A program made the translations under genes and the position numbers. Of a stretch of DNA of 64,000 bases, positions 50,587-59,743 are shown piece by piece. Origin of the DNA: Triops longicaudatus (Eukaryota > Arthropoda > Branchiopoda > Notostraca > Triopsidae); contig JAGQDJ010000042.1 of assembly GCA_022885665.1 (NCBI GenBank), positions 1 to 64,000 of the forward strand, read 5' to 3'. The notes under the pieces were generated by a model, which was not told the origin of the DNA, ran no database searches, and saw only the letters and a list, made by a program, of their open reading frames with translations. Numbering within the stretch: the stretch's first letter is position 1; every line of letters starts with the position of its first letter.

Positions 50587-51340
50587 ATTTTCAAATTTTT
50601 AGAACGTTACAATAGTAAAGAGGAAATGAAAGAAAATCGACAAAAGTAATGTAAGAAAACTCAAGAGACATTTTCGTCCAATGTATCGAATGGGAACGAT
50701 GTAAAAGCAACCCGCGATGAAAACGACACGAAGTCCGTGTAAACTGAGTAAGGCTATATCGGAGCATGGAAGATACACGTAGCCTAGCCCGCGAAAGACG
50801 AAACCTCGACAGGGAACTTGAGTAAAACAAAGCGATAGTACGGCACGGACTAAATCTAGATTGGTAGAAAGCGTGACAGCACCTCTTTCACGGTTCTCGT
50901 CATACTTTGCATTGACCTCAGGCAGTAGGCCTAACTCCTTGCGGTTAGCAACTTTCGCTAACAATTCTATTTTCTTGCAGCACCGTACGTAACATATATT
51001 TCACCTTATTCATGCAAAACTCATAACAAAGGTGACCACAATTCCTGAAAGTACTTCACAGGTATGCTAACTATCTTCCTTCACGGAAAGCCCCAGCTTC
51101 TTTAACGAAATCTTAACTAAACACAACAAGATACCCTATTCGCGAACCCTCCAAATTTCGTGGATATTCCCCTACAAGGTCAAAGGACACAAACACATCC
51201 GTGGTATATTCGCTTTCCTCAGTACTAGGAACCGAATACCTTTCCCCTTAAATCTGCCTAGATTTCACCGTAATGCCCAGAACCAAAGAGGAGAGGTTGA
51301 AAGCCCCTCCTCCATGTCCGCAGGTGGAGTGTGGGGAGTT

Positions 51341-51380
51341 TATAAAACCCGGAGGTTTGTACTGTTGATAAAACAGTTCT
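51341..51380 (+). promoter_or_regulatory. TATA box and initiator of the shootin-like gene
   Basis: TATAAAA starts at 51341 and an arthropod-type initiator, ACAGTT, lies about 33 bases further on. No ATG occurs between the predicted start site and the ATG at 51493, which supports that start codon and a short leader of roughly 120 bases. Confidence 0.6.
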
Positions 51381-51492
51381 TCTTACCCTCGGATAAGTGA
51401 AACTTTGCCAAAACTTTGGTCTCGAAACGTGCCAGTTTCTCCCAAGCCTAATTGTTTTACTGCCTTACGGATTTTTTTAACGTAACTGAAAA

Positions 51493-51558
51493 ATGGCTAC
51501 TGGGGTCTATCAAGTGACGTATCATTTGGATATGGATAAAGACGGATCTGCAAAAATG
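51493..51558 (+). CDS. Shootin-like exon 1
   Basis: It encodes MATGVYQVTYHLDMDKDGSA and KM. A at -3 favours initiation. Donor ATG/GTAAAA, phase 0. Confidence 0.7.
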
Positions 51559-53359
51559 GTAAAAAGATGTTTAAACTCTTTCCGAGACTTCCGTGCCTAT
51601 CTCTCGTACCTTTGCTGATGTCATCTTTCGCAAGGTATAAGGTTACAAAATGTCTTGACATTTTTTGTTGTGATAAGAAAAGGTTTGCACGGAAAAGAAC
51701 GTACTGACCTCGCCCGTAAAATCGGCCGAAGAACTTGCTGTACCGCCTGACCTCTCACCCCTCATGGATTTTGTACGTCAAGAACACGAGCGCCGACTTC
51801 TGTTACAAGTAAAACTTGCTTAAAACAGGCTAACGACTCTTGCACAGTGAATATTTTACCCTCTTTCTTCACAATTTCAAGGCCTCAGCTCCTCCTACCG
51901 ACGTCAAAGCTTTCATGGCAGACCATGTTCCAACTCTTCATTCCCGGATTGAACTGCTCGAAAGCGAGCTCAGTGCTGTACGCTGCAAAACAGCCAAGAT
52001 TGAGGAGGAGAATAGAGCACTGCGTGCCAAAAGTAACCTAATTTCTTCCTTTCGAATTTCACATGAAAACGGGAATTGCAACAAATTAGTTATGATCTAA
52101 TCTGGTTTCAGTCGCTGAACTTCAAGCTTATGGTCACCGTAAATCTAAACCTCCCCGCCCGCCACCATTACCGCCTAAAAGTGACCACGAGCGCCACCAC
52201 TTGAATCCATTAGCGTCGCTCATGACACTTCTTCGAAGCAAGAAAGCCTTCAAGACCAAACCTAAAGGTGAAGCTTTCTCTTTGATAACACTGTTACGGC
52301 CATTTGTTCTATCAAAAGTGCATTTTAACGCTTTCCCTTCTATGGTTCATTTAGAGGTCAACAATGGTTGTCAAGCCGCCATGAAAGAAACGATTGAACG
52401 TTTGAAGAAAGGCCAAGTCATTTTGCGTCACGTTCAGCTCCCGGAACAAGTAAACATTTCTTTCACCTTTACTTTTTTTACGCCTTATTAGAACGATTGG
52501 TACTGATTAACTTAAATTGCAGGTCCATGCGGATGTATCTGCATCGCATTCACCTTTCGCCCAAGAATTGCAAGCAGCACTGGGAAAGCTGAAAGCCAGA
52601 CAGGAAAAAGAAGTCCCAACAGGCATGGATTTCCGGGAATTAGAGAAGACTGCCCAAGAAATCGTTCCTGTAACATCCTCTATTCCTTCTCTGGAAAAGA
52701 AACAGGACAACACCGGCTCGGAACTATTGCCTGTTTTAGCTCGTACTTTGCCCATGGTTTCTACTTTGCCCCCTATTGAAGAATCGTCCGTCGAATCGCT
52801 CGACTTGAACACATCTACCGAAGAACAATTGCCCCAAATGCCTCCTAATTTCCTCGCTATGGAAGATTTGCTGTTGAAAGTGGACGACGAGGATGAGAAA
52901 ACTATGGAAGACTTCGAATTTGGAACCCCCTCGCCAGTTTCACTGTCACCGATTCCAACGCTTACTCCTTCGCCCGTCATGCCAGACCTGTACACCAGCG
53001 GTAGTGCCACCCATGCGGAATCGGGCTTTGAGTCCGATTCTTCCACCTTAACCGCAGACAGCTTAGAAGGCAATTTGCACAGACTGGGCCAGCGTAACCA
53101 AAAAGTGAAGAAGTCGAATTCCATTCCTAAACTGAACTCCCAATGGCTGAAATTCAAAACCATTCTTGCCCAAGTGCGACACTCCTCTAGTCTTCCGCGG
53201 ATGGCCGAGAAGCCGTCGTCGTATGCGTACTCTCTCAGTGAGGAAGACTTGTGCCTTTCTTTCAAGTTGAATGACGACGATGCTGGCGTTGCCGAAGGGG
53301 GAAAAAAACATGTTCGCTTTGCCCAAAGTTCCACAGATCTTGTTGCAGCATTTCTCTGA
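51493..53359 (+). CDS. Shootin-1-like protein, complete six-exon gene
   Basis: The spliced frame gives 476 residues: a unique N-terminus (1-64), a probable coiled coil (about 84-120, SRIELLESELSAV to IAELQ), a proline-rich stretch KPPRPPPLPPK (127-137), NPLASLMTLLRSKK (146-159), a basic helix KETIERLKKGQVILRHV (177-193), then a long acidic Ser/Pro-rich tail. The order proline run, NP-x-L-M-x-x-RxKK, then a helix ending KKGxxLRxV resembles the C-terminal half of shootin-1, a cytoskeletal clutch protein of growing neurites. That identification is inference by motif. All five introns are GT-AG and in phase. The long N-terminal coiled coil of vertebrate shootin-1 is absent. Confidence 0.8.
51683..51808 (+). 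CDS. Shootin-like exon 2
   Basis: It encodes VCTEKNVLTSPVKSAEEL to EHERRLLLQ, phase 0 at both ends. Acceptor GAAAAG is weak in pyrimidines; donor CAA/GTAAAA. Confidence 0.7.
51882..52032 (+). CDS. Shootin-like exon 3, coiled coil
   Basis: It encodes ASAPPTDVKAFMADHVPTLH and the heptad-like SRIELLESELSAVRCK through EEENRALRAK. Acceptor TTTCAAG, donor AAA/GTAACC. Confidence 0.8.
52112..52267 (+). CDS. Shootin-like exon 4, proline-rich
   Basis: It encodes AELQAYGHRKSKPPRPPPLP and NPLASLMTLLRSKKAFKTKP. Acceptor GGTTTCAG, donor AAG/GTGAAG. Confidence 0.8.
52355..52449 (+). CDS. Shootin-like exon 5, basic helix
   Basis: It encodes VNNGCQAAMKETIERLKKGQ and VILRHVQLPEQ, the segment most like shootin-1. 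Acceptor TTCATTTAG, donor CAA/GTAAAC. Confidence 0.82.
52523..53359 (+). CDS. Shootin-like exon 6, acidic tail
   Basis: The last 279 residues include acidic stretches (VDDEDEKTMEDFEF), an SP-rich segment (TPSPVSLSPIPTLTPSP), SGFESDSSTLTADS and a basic region around KVKKSNSIPKL. Acceptor AATTGCAG; stop TGA. The opposite strand is also open here by chance of codon use. Confidence 0.85.
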   Translation, partial: VHADVSASHSPFAQELQAALGKLKARQEKEVPTGMDFRELEKTAQEIVPVTSSIPSLEKKQDNTGSELLPVLARTLPMVSTLPPIEESSVESLDLNTSTEEQLPQMPPNFLAMEDLLLKVDDEDEKTMEDFEFGTPSPVSLSPIPTLTPSPVMPDLYTSGSATHAESGFESDSSTLTADSLEGNLHRLGQRNQKVKKSNSIPKLNSQWLKFKTILAQVRHSSSLPRMAEKPSSYAYSLSEEDLCLSFKLNDDDAGVAEGGKKHVRFAQSSTDLVAAFL

Positions 53360-56300
53360 AATTAATTCTCCTTGTTTTTCCTCTCTCATCCCAACGAGTT
53401 CTTTCTCCTACTTTTTTAAATATTCCTTTTTATTTGAAAAGAACTCGTTGGCGAAGGGGACGGGCGAATCGATCTGTTTTTTAATAGTTTTACTCCTTCC
53501 CAATTTTGTTTTTATTGCAAACTTTCTGTCCTTTATTTAAAAATTTATAAAAAAATTTATCATAAATGCTCTGAATTTATTATATAAGGACAAAATCAAG
53601 AAGATGTAAACGAGTATGGGCTGGAAGAGGAAGAAAATATACTCTCGATTGCATTTTAGCAATTTTTTTTCGTTTCCTTAAATTACATGTACAAAATTCG
53701 AAGTTGTTATCTATCCGTAACGTTACAATGGAGAACAAATCTAAAAGGAAACTAGAAGACGGGAAGAAGGAAAAACGAGTTTGGCAGAAAACTGTTGGAG
53801 GACTTTGAACCACTTTATTTGCCTGACTTGGGAAAATTGGCAAACGACCAGATTCAAAATTTCTTTTACGAAGTATTTTCCACGTTCCTCCTTTAGAGTT
53901 TATTTTATTCTTTCCTCCTTTTCAATCGTCTGTGTCTTTTGTCCTGATCGTCACATTTTTGGGTCCGACTACTACTGCGCACATGGAAAGGGGAAAAGCT
54001 CAAACGAAGGAAAAGAAAATAATAAAAATGCGAAAGAAGCTTTAACGAGATTTTTCTGTAGTCTCGCTAGAGCAAATCCTTCCAACTTCTTGTCCCTCCC
54101 TTCCACCCCAAAAAGGGGCGGGATTTACTGGGAAACAGAGGAGAATGCGCAGTTAAAATTTTCGGGAAACAGCAAAACAGAGGAAGGGAGGTTGACAGGG
54201 GGATGGGTGAGGAAATGAAAAACTTGGAAGATGGAAAAAAAGAGAGGAAAAGGGGGTGAGTGAGAACGAAATAAAATAAAAACCAAATAAAGCACTTTTT
54301 TCGTCTCTCGCTCCCGTAAAGAGAAAAATGTCTACATTTGGGTCTCGACGTACGGTGGTTTCAGTTTACGGTGTTTTCTGCGTCATTTTAACTATTTAAG
54401 CGGAATGCAAGCTTGTAGTGAAAATGAGGCTTATAACGAAAAAGTTCGGTTTGGAGCGTAAGGCATGCGTTGGTTGAAATGCGTCTCCGATGTATTTTAT
54501 TCGCTATAAAGCATTGACTGGATTGCGGAGTAGTTAAAGTGCAGTTAGATTGAGGAAAAGGGATTTTGAGAAGCTTTGCGAAACTTTTATGCCTACTACG
54601 TCCGGGTTACAGTCGTATGTGTAGGAGTTTTTGTAGTGTAACACAAATTTAAAAATTCGGAAGAGTTAAATCTAAATATGATGCATATTAAAATTACAAT
54701 AAATGAACATATCGAAGAAATTCTGCCAAGGCAACAAGATGTATAAAACAACCCTCGTGTTATGAAACATCATACAGGTGAAAAGCCTCGTAATTTGTCT
54801 GTTCCGCCACATTTAAAGAACATTTTTTTTACACAACAGTTATACCGCTAACAGATGTCAATTCATGAAGCAGCTAAACCCATGTGTAAGAGAATTCCTA
54901 AGTTTGCTTTGACATCGTAGGTTAAAACTGTTATGGTGCAAAATGTTCTCTTTGACACAGTAAAAATTAAGGTAACGAGGAAATGTAGGCAAAACGCACT
55001 TAACATCCTCACTTAAGGAAAAGCGTCTGAAAAGATATTACCAAGGTAATTTCTATGTATTTCTCTTATAATTTCGGACTGCAAGCTTTCCGCCATGAAT
55101 TTGCAACGGATTTGGTGCTAATACTGTAAATAGCTGACTGCTCCGGAAGTAACAAAAACCGAGCTATTGAGATAACAAACTGAGAATCGCTATTCTGCAG
55201 ACTCGTATAGTGCGGAATGTCAACTGCTTGCGAAAGCAGATCTGTTTCATATCTTGAAACTGCGGAGCACTACCTTTAATGTCTGCCGTTTTAGTAAATT
55301 TCTATCAATCACATATCACAATGTAGACGATAAAATTCGGAATCTCTGCAAAATTTAATTTTAATCTACAACTGTGACGTGCTCCTCCACAAAATACTCA
55401 CTGAGCGTAATTTTCCAATGGAAAAATGCCTGTAAATATCTTATACACTTTCAACTAAAGCCCAACGTAAGAATTTGAAATGTTAAGAAACGGCGTATAC
55501 AGCATTTTTTTTAGGAAACGCGGGAAATCTGGGATTGGCGAAATCCGGGATTGCGAAAGCGAATCAGAAATGAAAATTCGGGAAAAAAATTCGGGATTAC
55601 ATGTGTTGATAACAACGTGTGAATATTCCGTCGATGTAAATAATGCGAAATAAGGAATTCAAACGTCTCAACTGAAGGTGGGTTCGGCTTTCAGTATCTT
55701 CTCTGAACGGTTTAATATCGTTAAGTCGAGTTTCGGCTATATTATTTCCCAAAAAAGGGGTCTGCCCTGGAGCCAAAATAAAAAAAGAGAGAGAGATAAA
55801 AACGAGTTTTTCGGGGTGGGGAAAACAGTGAAGAAAAGGGAGATATGAAGGAAGCCCAAAGAGAGAAAAGCGAGCTGAAACCGAGCACTTGATTTTGAGT
55901 TCCATTTCGGATAGAACCGTTGGAAGTTCAAGACACGCCGGAAAAGGCAGGTGGGCTGCAAAAAAAAAATAATTTTATCGCATGCAGCGAAACGTTTTTC
56001 CTCCCTCACAAGAAAAATACATATTTTTATTAAAAAGGGAGTGAATCCTCCACGTTTTCTCCTCTCGTTCTTTGCTCCTCCCCTCCCCCACTGCCTGGGG
56101 CTGTTCCTAAAGAACTCGCCCGCCAAAAAACTGGCCCCTCCCTATCCGTATTTCTCGCTCTCCACCCCAATCCAAAATTTCTCCTTCCAACCCCGCGAAC
56201 GCTAACATTTTCGACTTTGCGCTCGCAAGAGTTGCTCGTGAGTGTGTTCCCCTCATAGTTCGGTTCCTCAAGGTGTATTTTAGTAAAGCAAGCTCTCTTA

Positions 56301-59300
56301 GATGTTTTGAACCGTGTTTTTTCAAGTCAGGTAAGTTATATCCCTAAAATTCATTATCACGTCAAGCTCCGTGTAGCTTAGCTGAGCGCCTACCAAACGT
56401 TCGATTTGCCGTGTTACGCCTGTTGCGCGTAGTAGAGCCACAGTAGTATGTAACATTTTTTCATCGTCAGAACGTTAAAACGCGACAAAAAGCAAAGACG
56501 GTTAGTTACGAATTATTCTCACATTCGTGGGTAATTCATACGATAGTACAAAAGTCTTGAATATTTCAACAAAATTTCCAAGTTTTACACAGTCGTGCTG
56601 TGATACTCGTTCGTGCATCTACTATGGCATTAATATTCTTCGCTTGTATTGATTTTTTTTTGTAAGCGATGACAAATTCTTGGAATTCGAAAGTTTCCCT
56701 AAAATCTTATGTTTCAACTTTTCTATTTTTCATGCCCAACATAAAAGATTTAGACGAATTGATTATTTCCAGGAATTTCTTTCGTGGAAGAAAAAGTATA
56801 TTTTCCTTTTTTACTGTCTTTTTTATAGCTCTGTTTAGGGGGTGAATAAAATATGAGTTCCTCACGTTAATCTTTTTGACGCCTCATGACCTCAACGAAG
56901 AAGGTGGCTGTGGGTGGGGCTAAGGGGGCCGGATAGGGTTAGAGGGGTTGGGGAAGGGGTGAAATAACAAACAGTATTTATTGAAGGGAAGCAAAAAATG
57001 CTCCCCAAAAATTTCTGAAAAAGGAAAAAAGAGAAGCAATCGATTTTGGTTTAGAATGTTGCCTTGGTAACCCCCAACCCCCTTGAAGGATTCCCGAATT
57101 GTTTGTCTTAAAAACTTTTCACAAGAAAAATTGGCCAATTGCAGCAGAAAGGTGGCAAAGCTTGGCGGGTGCTAGAATTTAAGGGGTTGGGGGTGATTTA
57201 AGACATTCATTAGTTGGGTTCATTTGCATTACCTTTCTCCTTGTCTCGATCACCCCCTTAACCCCCTTTAGTTTTTATTTTCGAAATTCCCCCATGAGTA
57301 TGACTGAAGTTGTCCAATTTCCGTTCATGTTCGTATTTTCGAGAATTTCTCAGGAAAAAGGGCCCCCTTTTCTGTCTGTTTTTCACTCGAAATTTTTGAA
57401 AGGCGACCGAAAATTAAGCGCAGCTCGAGGCATTTTTATTGATTTTTCCGCTTCCCGCCCCCTTTTCTCTTTTCCGTTTCTCTCCCGTTTTCCTTTTTCG
57501 TACTGTACACATAGTTATATACCCTCACCCACCCTTCCTTTTTCCTCCCACCTTTTTCCTCCCAAAAAGTTTTGGCACAGTAGAGGAAGACAACACAAAA
57601 AAGAAAATATCAGGAGAGAAAAAAATATATCCCACAGAAAATAAACGAGCTTCTCTCAGGGGCCTCAATTTTTTCGCTTTATTTTCTTTTTTTTTCTGTT
57701 CTTCCTCCTCTGGGTATTTTTTCTTTTATCCGGCGTACAAGTTTGGGATAGAAGACGTCAGGAAAAAAAGAAAAAAATCATTAAAAACTTTGAAAATAGG
57801 TTGCAGCCAACAATATCTAGGATTTTTTAAGAGGAAGATTACAACTGACAACAGAGGCCAAACAACAAAGTGTAGGCATTATTTTCTTCGTTTTATCAGC
57901 ATTTTTCGAATGTAAAATCTAAGGATAATTTAAACGTTCTTCAAAATTCTTATTCTTTTTTTATATTGAGATTTCTCGTTGCATGGCATTCCCTTTTTAA
58001 TTCAAACAAGAAATCTAGAAATATGAGAATTCATTCTCACGACAGATGTTGTTATAAAAAGAATACAGCGATTTTTATATGGAGTCAATTTTTATGGACT
58101 AGCATGACTAGCTTAATTGTGTAAAGCCAGCATTAAATCTGCAAGCCTAAATGAAGGGCAGAATTAAATTACAAAAATACTGTAGTTATCAAAGAAGGCA
58201 ATTGTAAAACTGTTTTAATTTTAATAATTAGAATTACACAGTAGGAAGAAATGGAATTAGGTTTCAATTGAGTAAACTGACAACCATCGACATTGCAGCA
58301 AATTAATATTTGCATTAATTAATTAAGCATCAGATGCCAAAATACAAGCATATTAGTCCCTTAGGTCGGTTCGAGTAAAGGTATGTGGCTAATTGGAGTT
58401 CTGTTGTAGGTAATCGGGAATAAGATTGATGGGTGAACTTTAGTCACCGCTTATCTATATCACCATGAAAATAAACTCAGATTGAAGCATTAAAATAAGA
58501 AGTCGGTGAAAGAATTAAAAAAAAACACGAATTGGGAATAGCGATGTTACGTACCTTAAGCAGAGTTATGTTCTCATTCTTTAGATTTATCTCTTCGCTG
58601 TTGCCTACATCCCGTGTGACAGAAATGCTCAAAAACAAACGTTTTCACCTTTTCACTACAATCTGTGTGAAAACTTAAAAATTGTTACCATTTTTATAAC
58701 TATTTATGCAGATTGGAAATTTGATCACAGCAACTTTTTCCATTGTCTTGGGATAAGCTTTCCTGATTCTTTTAAGAGAACTCGGAATGCTGCAGGTTAC
58801 GAACTCAAAGTATCACAGAAGTACCCAGTCAATGGTCGACTTTTGTGCCCTAAATGTGACTTATGTGCGCATAATTGCTCTTTCAGGTAGTTCCTAAAGG
58901 TTTGATCGTGGTCGATAACTGAGGTGTGGAAAAGTAGGGCTGTATGACTGACGTTACGAAACTACGTAAATATAATGCTGAATCACCATTTCCGTTCGGC
59001 GGCCAATACCGAACAACTATGTTACCTATTGCGTGATTTAAGGACATTAACTGTGTTGATTAGTTTTTTTTTATCAACGTTCTGACTCATACGATTAAGA
59101 CTGTTGCAAAGAAACGTCCACTAAATTGAAATTATCGACCTAGCTGAACCAAATATATTTTATTGGAGGATTAAGTCAGAAAAAAATCGAGAAAATAAAT
59201 TACTTTTGGTGTGTTCATTTGGAATTAAATGTGAGTCGTGTCAGGGTTTTCTCCGTAATGACAGCATTTCTAATGTGGTCAGGACTGTTTATGTCAAGTG

Positions 59301-59605
59301 TTCGTGCTTTCTTTGTTTGCTTATATGCATTTAGTTGTTTACTAAACTCCATTGTTTTCCGTATTTACTCTGTTACTTGCCGAAGACACGAGAAACCGAC
59401 GCATTTTAATAGGTTTGAAGTTTATTAGTAATTTTATATTATTTGCACTTTCGTTATTATCTGATTTCGTGTGTAATAACTCGTCATAATTGCGTTATAG
59501 GCTACTAATATCATGAATTCTTGATTTTATGTAAAAGAACGAGTTTTCCTTTGTTTTTGCTCTGTTAGGTGTGAAAAACAGTTCAAGGTGACGAAGTTGG
59601 GCGCC
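53360..59605. other. 3' region of the shootin-like gene and intergenic DNA
   Basis: Clustered AATAAA words occur at about 54270..54290 and might end a long 3' untranslated region; nearer canonical signals are not evident. A G-rich tract lies at 56911..57100 and an imperfect G/C inverted repeat at 57181..57269. Open frames of 72 to 158 codons between 53.6 and 57.9 kb are low-complexity and unsupported. An acceptor-like TCTGTTAG near 59568 suggests the BTB gene has an upstream noncoding exon that I could not place. Confidence 0.45.
56911..56960 (+). other. G-run cluster, possible G-quadruplex
   Basis: Six or more runs of three to five G separated by short loops (tgggtggggctaaggggg and following) lie within 50 bases on the plus strand. 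Confidence 0.5.
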
Positions 59606-59743
59606 ATGCAGGACCAACAGTTTTGTTTAAAATGGAACAATCATCAGAACAATATGTTACGTGTGTTTGGTCGACTTTTATCGAACGAAAGTCTAACAGA
59701 TGTGACACTTTGTTGCGAAGGTCGGAGCGTCCGAGTCCATAAG
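59606..59743 (+). CDS. BTB gene exon 1
   Basis: It encodes MQDQQFCLKWNNHQNNML to EGRSVRVHK. The frame is open upstream of the ATG, but BTB proteins of this class start just here. Donor AAG/GTAAAT. Confidence 0.88.

Noticed and set aside
52507..53334. 275-codon minus-strand frame
   Set aside because: It is the antisense of shootin-like exon 6, which has consistent splice phases on the plus strand; the reverse frame has no splice context.
57294..57915. Phe-rich overlapping plus-strand frames of 116 and 158 codons
   Set aside because: They arise from T-rich and TTTCC-rich low-complexity sequence.
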